This document shows, piece after piece, positions 42,558 through 49,714 of a DNA stretch of 64,000 nucleotides. A model generated the notes under the pieces. The model was not told the DNA's origin. It was given only the letters and a program-made list of their open reading frames with translations, and did not search any database. The position numbers were made by a program, and so were the translations under genes. Numbering within the stretch: the first letter of the stretch is position 1; each line of letters starts with the position of its first letter. The DNA comes from Candidatus Poseidonia sp. (lineage in GTDB: Archaea; Thermoplasmatota; Poseidoniia; Poseidoniales; Poseidoniaceae), in assembly GCA_022426155.1 (NCBI GenBank), contig JAKMEE010000022.1:1-64000 (forward strand), given 5' to 3'.

Positions 42558-43580
42558 TGATTGTCGCAGGTAATGATCAACGCTTTCTTCGCCCCATACC
42601 ATGCCCCCATTCAGCTTCATACCGTGCTGAAGCAAAAGTTCTTGAGAAATGTTTGATGGTACTGGAGTGGCATGCGTTTTCGATGAATGAATCAGATAGA
42701 ATTCATCAACCAAACCACCCTCCAAGAAGTGGTGGACGGTCGTCGGGCCACCCTCAATCAACACACGTTGGATGTCGCGGTCTCCCAATTGATTGAGTAA
42801 ACTGGGGAGGTTGGAAAATGACGATTGAGCCAGAAGGGTTTCATGTTCATCATTCAGAAGTTGAGCTTCAGAGGGAGTTCTTCCTTTTGGGTCGATAACG
42901 ACACGCAAAGGTTGGCGCTCCGCCCTTCCGTATCGCACGGTCAAAGCGGGGTCGTCCCGAACCACGGTTTCAACTCCGACTAGAATCGCATCACAATTCC
43001 GCCGTAATTCATGCACTTTTTCCAAGCACCCAAGTGATGTGAAACGTTCAGATTCTTTTGAACGGTCATCAACTGAACCGTTTGCATCAACCGCCATCTT
43101 GACAGATACGAATGGTTTTCGATGTTCACACCAATGGAGAAATGCACGCATTTGCCTTGCCGCATCGTGTTCCAATAACCCGATTCGTGTTTCAATACCA
43201 GCATCCTGCAAGACCCGCATCCCCTTTCCTCTCACGGTAGGGTTGGGGTCCTCGTGCGCGATGATGACTTCACTTACACCAGCCCACATCAGAGCTTCTG
43301 TGCAGGGGGGAGTGCGCCCAAAATGATTGCAGGGCTCAAGAGTGACGTAGGCCACAGCGCCGTTGGGCGAGTGTCCTTTGGCTTCAGCATCATGAATGGC
43401 CATTTGTTCGGCGTGCAATCCGCCCAAATGGTCGTGCCACCCTTCTGCTATCACGCGACCGTCTTTGACCAAAATACACCCTACCAAAGGGTTAGGGCTC
43501 ACCTTTCCGCGACCCCTTTCCGCGACGAGCAGAGCACGTTCCATGAAGTGACGTTCCTCCTCACTCCATTCCTTCGCCAT
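42546..43580 (-). CDS. ribD: Riboflavin biosynthesis deaminase/reductase RibD (bacterial type)
   Basis: 344 residues with both domains. The N-terminal deaminase shows SPNPLVGCILVKDG, GLHAEQMAI (zinc His and catalytic Glu) and LEPCNHFGRTPPCTEALM (zinc Cys). The C-terminal reductase has FVSVKMAVDANGSV, SEAQLLNDEHE-type segments and VLIEGGPTTVHHFL. It deaminates the pyrimidine intermediate and then reduces the ribosyl side chain in riboflavin synthesis. Archaea normally lack this fused bacterial enzyme and reduce first, so transfer from bacteria is likely. No other riboflavin gene is in the window. Confidence 0.95.
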   Translation of the reverse strand: MAKEWSEEERHFMERALLVAERGRGKVSPNPLVGCILVKDGRVIAEGWHDHLGGLHAEQMAIHDAEAKGHSPNGAVAYVTLEPCNHFGRTPPCTEALMWAGVSEVIIAHEDPNPTVRGKGMRVLQDAGIETRIGLLEHDAARQMRAFLHWCEHRKPFVSVKMAVDANGSVDDRSKESERFTSLGCLEKVHELRRNCDAILVGVETVVRDDPALTVRYGRAERQPLRVVIDPKGRTPSEAQLLNDEHETLLAQSSFSNLPSLLNQLGDRDIQRVLIEGGPTTVHHFLEGGLVDEFYLIHSSKTHATPVPSNISQELLLQHGMKLNGGMVWGEESVDHYLRQSSLG

Positions 43581-43697
43581 GTGATTGCCACATGGCCCGA
43601 GTTCAAGACCTCTTGCATTCGGTCCTACGTGGGTTATGTAGAAACGAGGTGCTGCGGCAAGATTGAATGAGCTCTAGCAACTTATGCACTTCGGGTT

Positions 43698-43708
43698 GAA
43701 ATATATTC
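43698..43708 (+). promoter_or_regulatory. Candidate TATA box for the lipid kinase gene
   Basis: GAAATATATTC lies about 70-80 bases before the ATG at 43777 in an otherwise featureless spacer of about 200 bases between ribD and this gene. Confidence 0.3.
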
Positions 43709-43776
43709 AAAAAGAATAAGATACGGAAAAGCGCAATTGGGGAAGGATTCAAGCCAACAAGCCTCTTCACTTGTGC

Positions 43777-44841
43777 ATGGGCTCCAATGGAACGAATGAG
43801 AACCCCGTGACACTTCAGTTTGAAGCGGAACCAGATTCAAAGATTAAGAAAGGAGCCCATCGACCAGTATTTGCTCCTATTTTCACCCAACCTCCCGCAC
43901 AAAGGAAAGCCCCAAAGCGCCTCCATTTGCTTGTCAATCCGTATGCAGGAAAGCGTCGTGGTCGTGCAACTGCCGATAAAGCCAAACTGCTTTTTGAAGA
44001 AGCAGGTGTCAATGTTGAGTTTCATGTATCGTCCTACAGCGGACACCTCGTTGAACTCGCTCAAAATTTGGAATTGAAGAAAGGAGACGCTATTGCAGTG
44101 GTTGGCGGGGATGGCAGTTTTTCAGAAGTCATCACTGGTCACTTGCAAAGTGGATCGTCATTTCACCCAATTTTCGGACTTATTCCAAGCGGAACAGGAA
44201 ACTCACAAGCACATGATCTCGGTCTCAAAGACCTTGAAACCGCCATTCAAACCATTCTAGGTGGTCAAACCCAAACAATTGACCTTGCCCGAGTCCAAAT
44301 GGCCAAAGGACTACCGGGCCATGTTAATGGAAAGATGGTTCGGTACAGCCACAACCTTGTGACTTGGGGGCTTGGCGTCGATTCCACCCTCAAAGCTGAA
44401 AAAATGCGGTGGATGGGCCCCATTCGCTATGACGTGGGGATCTTGATGGCCATCATGGCCAATAATCGTCGGCAAGCTACACTCACGCTTGATGGGAAAG
44501 AGATGGAAGGTGATTACACGTTATTCCTCATTCAAAATAGTCAAACTGGAGGTTCTCTCCTCCCCCTTGCTCCTGGTGCCTCACTCGATGATGGTCTGAT
44601 GGATATTGGGATTTTGAAGAAAATGACACGGCGAGGTATTCTCAAAGCCTTTGGGATGCTGAAGTCAGAGGGGAGACACGTGTTTCATCCTCGTGTGGAT
44701 TACCATCGCTTTACTACACTTTCCATTGAAACTCCGACACCAGCAGCCATCAATGTGGATGGAGAGAACATAGGTTCTACGCCCCTGAACATGGAAGTCA
44801 TCCCTCAAGCAATTGAGGTGTTCACTCCTTCTTTAGAATGA
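43777..44841 (+). CDS. Diacylglycerol kinase/LCB5-family lipid kinase
   Basis: 354 residues from the ATG at 43777, preferred over a TTG six bases earlier. The catalytic domain has LLVNPYAGKRRGR, AIAVVGGDGSFSEVITG (the GGDGT-like nucleotide loop, here GGDGS) and GLIPSGTGNSQAHDLG. The C-terminal beta domain has GGSLLPLAPGASLDDGLMDI and INVDGENI. It phosphorylates a lipid alcohol, possibly an archaeol-type or long-chain substrate. Together with the PlsC-like gene 4 kb away it suggests additional lipid chemistry. The stop overlaps the convergent lipoprotein gene by nine bases. Confidence 0.85.
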   Translation: MGSNGTNENPVTLQFEAEPDSKIKKGAHRPVFAPIFTQPPAQRKAPKRLHLLVNPYAGKRRGRATADKAKLLFEEAGVNVEFHVSSYSGHLVELAQNLELKKGDAIAVVGGDGSFSEVITGHLQSGSSFHPIFGLIPSGTGNSQAHDLGLKDLETAIQTILGGQTQTIDLARVQMAKGLPGHVNGKMVRYSHNLVTWGLGVDSTLKAEKMRWMGPIRYDVGILMAIMANNRRQATLTLDGKEMEGDYTLFLIQNSQTGGSLLPLAPGASLDDGLMDIGILKKMTRRGILKAFGMLKSEGRHVFHPRVDYHRFTTLSIETPTPAAINVDGENIGSTPLNMEVIPQAIEVFTPSLE

Positions 44842-46257
44842 GAAATCTGAGAACTCTTCCTCTTCTTCATGAACCGCAGGGGTGTGGGGAGTTTCTTCTT
44901 CAACCGGTGTTCTTGTAACGGCTTTTCTTTTCCTTAACTTGGGTTTCTTTTCGGCAGTTCGTGTTGGCGGTGAATTCGATGAAGGAACTGATGTAGTGCC
45001 AGTGACGACGGAGGATTTCCGTTGAGTAAATGAGGGGGCATTCGATGAACTCACAACAGATTGTGTGCTTCGGTCCATTTCTTCCGCTTCTTGGGTGACT
45101 ACGACGGAACTTTTCCTTCCTTGTGGTTCTCTGCTAACAGGAGCGGAGGTTGAAGCCAAAACACTGTCAAGGTCAAATCCTCCCATAGCATCTCCAGAAT
45201 CCGATTTCGTTTCTTCTTGAGGTTTAGGTTTCTCTTTCTTCACTGAGGCCCGCTGCTTTTTCAGGCGCTCTTCAGGTGATTCCATGCCCGCTTTTTTGGC
45301 CGATTTGATATCCGATTTCACTTGTTTTATCTTGTCCAAGCCTTGACTTCCAACAAGGACCTTCATACTGGATCTTGCAGAAGTACGAATCATCTGCTTT
45401 GAGAATATGAAAGCACCTGCTCCACCGCCGATTCCAAACACCATGAAGAATAACAAAAACCCGGTTCTGCCAAAGAAGGGAACATTTCCTTGAATCCATT
45501 CTTCATCGTCATTTCCGGCCTGTGTGACCACGCCATTTTCAAAGTTGATCTTTGTAACAAAGACGTAGAGATTCTCACGATTCTGTGCGTTGACTCCCAT
45601 TGAGCAATCACTCTCAACGCTGTAGGCCATGTTACTGTTGTAATATCCAACTCCGGTAACGTCTGAACTGACCATGTATCCCTCAATGGTGATGGGTTGA
45701 TGCCATTCTCCCAATGCGGTGAATCCGCTTTGAATATGCTCAGTTGTCGGAATTAATCCTAGGACGAACCAATCGGTATCAGAATCTGCATCTACTTTTT
45801 CCAAATTGATGCTTCCAGCACCCGTGGAAGGCATCATGGGAACGTTCCATTCTTTGACATCGATGCGAGCTCCGTCACCATCCACCACTGCAGCAGCCTC
45901 AGCGAAGGTCATCTTTTGAATTCCAACGGCTGTGGTAACGCCGTAATCTAATCCCTTTGCCCCCATTGCAGGGTTGTGGGAATCGTAAAAATGACTGGTG
46001 GCAAGGTAACCTGTGAACAAGAAGGGTGCTCCATCAGCAACTACTGGGTCGGTAGCATCCGGTGGGCATCCAACTGCTTGCAAACCTTCCATTACCGTGG
46101 CACTTCCAGATAGTGTTGAGCGAACCGATGTATCGGTTTTCGAAAAGTCAACTTCCACAGCATTGTTTCCAGTTCCCCAATCCGAGGTAGAGGGGCCAAG
46201 ACATCCAGCCATGACCATGATGGCGATGAGGCACAGGGCCAAAGCACTACGGCGCAT
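44833..46257 (-). CDS. Lipoprotein with one membrane helix and long disordered cytoplasmic tail
   Basis: 474 residues from the ATG at 46257, which begins a lipoprotein signal (MRRSALALCLIAIMVMAGC, with a lipobox-like MAGC). About residues 20-255 are exported beta-rich sequence with two Cys. One membrane helix follows (TGFLLFFMVFGIGGGAGAFI). The remaining 190 residues are Lys/Ser/Glu-rich, low-complexity and probably cytoplasmic (KKEKPKPQEETKSDSGD, EEEEEFSDFSF). I do not recognise a family. It lies downstream of tRNA-Ser on the same strand. Confidence 0.6.
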   Translation of the reverse strand: MRRSALALCLIAIMVMAGCLGPSTSDWGTGNNAVEVDFSKTDTSVRSTLSGSATVMEGLQAVGCPPDATDPVVADGAPFLFTGYLATSHFYDSHNPAMGAKGLDYGVTTAVGIQKMTFAEAAAVVDGDGARIDVKEWNVPMMPSTGAGSINLEKVDADSDTDWFVLGLIPTTEHIQSGFTALGEWHQPITIEGYMVSSDVTGVGYYNSNMAYSVESDCSMGVNAQNRENLYVFVTKINFENGVVTQAGNDDEEWIQGNVPFFGRTGFLLFFMVFGIGGGAGAFIFSKQMIRTSARSSMKVLVGSQGLDKIKQVKSDIKSAKKAGMESPEERLKKQRASVKKEKPKPQEETKSDSGDAMGGFDLDSVLASTSAPVSREPQGRKSSVVVTQEAEEMDRSTQSVVSSSNAPSFTQRKSSVVTGTTSVPSSNSPPTRTAEKKPKLRKRKAVTRTPVEEETPHTPAVHEEEEEFSDFSF

Positions 46258-46335
46258 GAACGGTTGAGGGAGGGTGGAGTTTGAGAAGTCTTCCCTCATT
46301 GCAAACGAGGAAGATGGGTGGTAAATCTAACAAAA

Positions 46336-46421
46336 TGGCGCAGTCGGAGAGATTTGAACTCCCGAGTCACGGGGACACCGGATTTCAAATCCGGCGCAAT
46401 ACCAGGCTATGCGACGACTGC
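46336..46421 (-). tRNA. tRNA-Ser (anticodon TGA), CCA encoded
   Basis: On the minus strand the acceptor arms GCAGTCG and CGACTGC pair fully, with discriminator G and an encoded CCA (46336-46338), followed by TTTTG. The anticodon arm is CCGGA-TTTGAAA-TCCGG, giving anticodon TGA, which reads UCA serine codons. A class II variable arm (stem GTC/GAC) and the T arm GGGAG-TTCAAAT-CTCTC are clear; the G discriminator and long variable arm fit serine. The upstream sco-like gene overlaps its first 37 bases, and that gene's stop codon is exactly the anticodon. Confidence 0.95.
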
Positions 46422-47974
46422 TTTGTGTCGTCGGGGGTGCTGCTCTCTTTTTCCCCTTTCGCTTCATCTCGTTGAGGCCTCATGATGATGGCGGCACCGA
46501 TGGCCGTCGATGTCAATACAACAGACAGAGCTGGTGTGTCCATGGGGTCATTGTCTCCCAAACGATGTTTATCGAGCATTTCTCTCACATCGCTGGTGAA
46601 ATCTTCGACTCGCCAATTGTCCCCAGGCCATGCAACTTCTGGTTGACGATTTGGATTGAGGATGTAGGTGATGGTTGAATGCCCCACAGTGTATTCTTCT
46701 GTGAGTTCAGGAACACATGTCATCTGTTCATTCCCATCCCATCCATACCCCTCATCACACATGCAATGGGCGGAATTTCCACTCCCCATGACCCAACCGT
46801 GCCCATTGCAGGCTTCATCTGAAGCGTTAGTTGATACGGGCCATGGTATGCTTGAAGCATTGATTGTAGAGGGCGCCCAGGCAAGATGTTCCGGTTCTGA
46901 GATGCCATCCATCCCTACATTCGTGGAATCCCATGACATGTTGGTATTGTTCCAAGCATAGAGATTCCACCACCAAGTGTAATTGCTCGGTGCAGTTTCA
47001 TTGTTCAATGTCGTGAGGTAATGACCGAAGGATGGATCTTCTTCAATGGTCGAATTAATTTCTGCTCCATTCAGAGCGCCGAGAGTGAGTGTGTATCCAT
47101 TCATCTCTGAGAGAGTTTGAGTATCGGATGAACCGTTTGGCCAATTGACCGTCATGCTTGCCATGCCTTCTTGTGATGGAGCAGAGAGATTTGTTCGGTT
47201 CATGCTCGAAGGCATCCACATCAGGTGAGGGTTTTCGAATACATCAACGCTATCCACGCCAACTTCGGACATGTCCCAGGATGCATTGGACTCATTCCAG
47301 AGGTTCAATTCCCAAACCCAATCGGGATAAGTTCCTTCAATCCCATTGAATCCAGAAACATAGTGACCATATTGGCTCATGGAGGCATTGACTTCCCATT
47401 GACCTTGTTCAGCCATGAGTTCTGTCAACGCCCATCCGGAGAGTTCAGCCATCATGACCGTTGAGTTACCTTGTGTGTCAATCGTCGTGAGAGATGCCTC
47501 ACGAGGTTGATAATCCATCACGTGAGCGTCGATGACAGTTTCTTCAACAACCAAACCAAACGTGTCCCATACGTGCCTCAAGGAGGGTTCATCACTCGTC
47601 AAATGGGGCCATTCAACGCCGTGCAATTCCGTGTATTTCTTGAGCGCCTCTGAAGAATCGTGCTTTGGATCGACGGTGACCGAGATAAATGTCACATCTT
47701 CCAACTCAGTTTCAGTCAACGACGACTCGACGCCCTTGATTAATTGTGTCAATACCGGACAGACATCTGGGCATCGGGTGAAAATAAAGGAGATGACGAC
47801 AACTTCGTTGCTATCGTTATAGAGAGAATAATTTTCTCCATGTTGGTCAATTAAGGTAAAATCATCAACGGGTTCACGTGATAATCGGCTACCGTTGTAA
47901 GCTGATGCTGGAAAAGCCATCAAAGCAATAACTGCATAGACCACGAGGGCTTGTTTGATGTTCATGACGTTCAC
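46385..47974 (-). CDS. Sco1/SenC-like copper protein with a large domain insertion
   Basis: 529 residues with a signal peptide (QALVVYAVIALMAFPASA). The thioredoxin-fold start DDFTLIDQHGENYSL leads to ISFIFTRCPDVCPVL (Cys68, Cys72), the Sco copper site. The third ligand, His432 in TVGHSTITYILNPN, comes only after an insertion of about 300 residues. The insertion holds two similar DUF4430-like repeats (YGHYVSGFN... and FGHYLTTLN..., each ending HLxWxPSxxN) and an EGF-like Cys-rich unit (CNGHGWVMGSGNSAHCMC). A C-terminal membrane helix follows. Sco proteins deliver copper to the CuA site of cytochrome oxidase, and this gene closes the cox operon. Its last 12 codons and stop lie inside tRNA-Ser. 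Confidence 0.88.
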   Translation of the reverse strand: MNVMNIKQALVVYAVIALMAFPASAYNGSRLSREPVDDFTLIDQHGENYSLYNDSNEVVVISFIFTRCPDVCPVLTQLIKGVESSLTETELEDVTFISVTVDPKHDSSEALKKYTELHGVEWPHLTSDEPSLRHVWDTFGLVVEETVIDAHVMDYQPREASLTTIDTQGNSTVMMAELSGWALTELMAEQGQWEVNASMSQYGHYVSGFNGIEGTYPDWVWELNLWNESNASWDMSEVGVDSVDVFENPHLMWMPSSMNRTNLSAPSQEGMASMTVNWPNGSSDTQTLSEMNGYTLTLGALNGAEINSTIEEDPSFGHYLTTLNNETAPSNYTWWWNLYAWNNTNMSWDSTNVGMDGISEPEHLAWAPSTINASSIPWPVSTNASDEACNGHGWVMGSGNSAHCMCDEGYGWDGNEQMTCVPELTEEYTVGHSTITYILNPNRQPEVAWPGDNWRVEDFTSDVREMLDKHRLGDNDPMDTPALSVVLTSTAIGAAIIMRPQRDEAKGEKESSTPDDTKQSSHSLVLRRI

Positions 47975-47977
47975 TGT

Positions 47978-48349
47978 TCAACGGTTACGAGCATAATCCC
48001 AGTTTGGTGTGCACCAATCTGGAAGTCCTTGAACTGAGCCGGGATTTGACAACCCGATTCCCCAAAGCATCAACAATACGAAGAGCACTGGGAACAGCGC
48101 AGTCCGAGTGTAGATGCGTGGGTCGCCTTTCAAGTGCATGAAGTAGGCTGCGATACCGTACCCTTTCACAATACCAACGCCGATCAGGATGGCCCATACC
48201 GTGGTAAGAGGGATGCCTTCGAAGAAGACTGCACCGACTTCAAACAGAGTGAAAACCATCAAGATGATGAAATTCCAAAAATAGATATCCTTTCCAAGCA
48301 ATCCATCAAAGATGTTCTCAATTATTCCGTGTGTTTCATGTTCTCCCAT
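47978..48349 (-). CDS. Cytochrome c oxidase subunit IV-like small membrane subunit
   Basis: 123 residues with three hydrophobic stretches (IYFWNFIILMVFTLFEVGAV, TTVWAILIGVGIVKGYGIAA, TALFPVLFVLLMLWGIGLS). The central YGIAAYFMHLKGDPR matches the prokaryotic COX4 family, where a KxxxVAxFFMHLK pattern is usual. It is a structural subunit thought to aid assembly of the haem-copper oxidase. It sits between CoxC (9-base gap) and the Sco-like gene (3-base gap) in a single minus-strand operon. Confidence 0.85.
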   Translation of the reverse strand: MGEHETHGIIENIFDGLLGKDIYFWNFIILMVFTLFEVGAVFFEGIPLTTVWAILIGVGIVKGYGIAAYFMHLKGDPRIYTRTALFPVLFVLLMLWGIGLSNPGSVQGLPDWCTPNWDYARNR

Positions 48350-48358
48350 TGTCTCACC

Positions 48359-49714
48359 TCAATACAAGTAAAAGGCTGGGAAGATAACGACCCAAGCCAA
48401 ATCAACAAAGTGCCAGTAAAGCCCAAAGTATTCAATTCCCTGAGCATTCTTTTCATCAAATCCAACCGTATCGGCTTTGAATACCAGATACAACATCACG
48501 AGCAAACCAATGAAGACGTGCAAACCGTGAGCGCCAGTAGCGATGTAGAAGATGGAGCCCGCTTGAGTTTCAATGGTGAACCCCTCAGCGACCAAGTGGC
48601 TCCATTCAATCAATTTCAAGACGATAAAGAGGGAACCAAGCATGAGTGTAGCAATGAGGTAGTTGCGAATAGCTGCTTTTTGGGTGGGCATAATTTTGCC
48701 CATGAAGCCTTGCGATGCTTTCCATTCACTCGCCTTTGTGTTAGCTGTTTTGAGGGCCAACACGATGGTGTAGGAGGAAATGATGAGGGCGAAGGTATTG
48801 ATTGCTCCTGGAAGCAAGGTCATGAAGTCACCTTGGCCCCCTATGTCTCCGAGCTTAGCCCCGTTTGGGCGGAGGAAGTCAGAAGCGGTGAGCATGTTGA
48901 CTTGGCTACAGTTACCAGCTTCAACCTGCCATCCTGTGCACCATTCTGTGCGCATGCGTAGGTAGGCTGAGAAGAAGGTTGCGAAAACCATGATTTCAGA
49001 CATGATGAAAATCCACAATCCAGCCTTACGAATGTGTTGTCCAGCGAACGGGTCAGATGTTGCGAGCTGCTCGTTGTTACCAATGAAGGGCAGATCTTCT
49101 CTCCACCAGTTCGAAACCCCTATGACCACAATCATCAATCCAACCATGCTCATCCCCAAATCGCCAAGAGCGGCTTCATTTCCTGCAAGCATATCTTTGA
49201 GTGTAGCTTGGAAGGAAGGGAATCCCATCAGGAACAACATGATACCAAATGCAAACACGATGGGTGACCCTGACCCATGATGCTCGTGTCCCCCACCATA
49301 GCCATAATCATCATGCGAGTCATGACCGTCATCTTGGGGTTGGATGGAATTCAAGAATCCACCCAAGCCAATGAACGATGCATAGGTTCCACACATCAGA
49401 AGAATGGTGATTCCAGCTGTACGCCAGGTTAGATAGGAAAGATGGGCGTCAATTTCATGATGGTGTGCTTCTGTTTTGAGATCGTAAAGTTGTGAAATTT
49501 CATCTTCAGAAGCGTTGGCGGCTTTTGCATCCTCGTAGGCGTGCTTAGCATCCTCGTACTCGTGCACAGCTTCTTCGTATTCATGATGCCGAACGTTGGC
49601 CATACCAACACCCATGGTCGCATAAGCAGCTACGCCAATGAGCAGGAAAATCGAACCCATGACAACAGCTTTCATCCAAAGCGTGTTCTCAATGTGTGCT
49701 TCTTGACCGCTCAT
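48359..49714 (-). CDS. coxC: Cytochrome c oxidase subunit III
   Basis: 451 residues from the ATG at 49714, which overlaps the coxA stop (ATGA) and has GGAGG upstream. The core has KAGLWIFIMSEIMVFATFFS, the later SHLVAEGFTIETQAGSIFYI, then TGAHGLHVFIGLLVM and YWHFVDLAWVVIFPAFYLY, all typical of subunit III. An N-terminal half with a charged coiled coil (HEYEEAVHEYEDAKHAYEDA) and a His/Asp-rich loop is extra. Subunit III stabilises the oxidase and its oxygen/proton paths. Gene order is coxB-coxA-coxC. Confidence 0.95.
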   Translation of the reverse strand: MSGQEAHIENTLWMKAVVMGSIFLLIGVAAYATMGVGMANVRHHEYEEAVHEYEDAKHAYEDAKAANASEDEISQLYDLKTEAHHHEIDAHLSYLTWRTAGITILLMCGTYASFIGLGGFLNSIQPQDDGHDSHDDYGYGGGHEHHGSGSPIVFAFGIMLFLMGFPSFQATLKDMLAGNEAALGDLGMSMVGLMIVVIGVSNWWREDLPFIGNNEQLATSDPFAGQHIRKAGLWIFIMSEIMVFATFFSAYLRMRTEWCTGWQVEAGNCSQVNMLTASDFLRPNGAKLGDIGGQGDFMTLLPGAINTFALIISSYTIVLALKTANTKASEWKASQGFMGKIMPTQKAAIRNYLIATLMLGSLFIVLKLIEWSHLVAEGFTIETQAGSIFYIATGAHGLHVFIGLLVMLYLVFKADTVGFDEKNAQGIEYFGLYWHFVDLAWVVIFPAFYLY

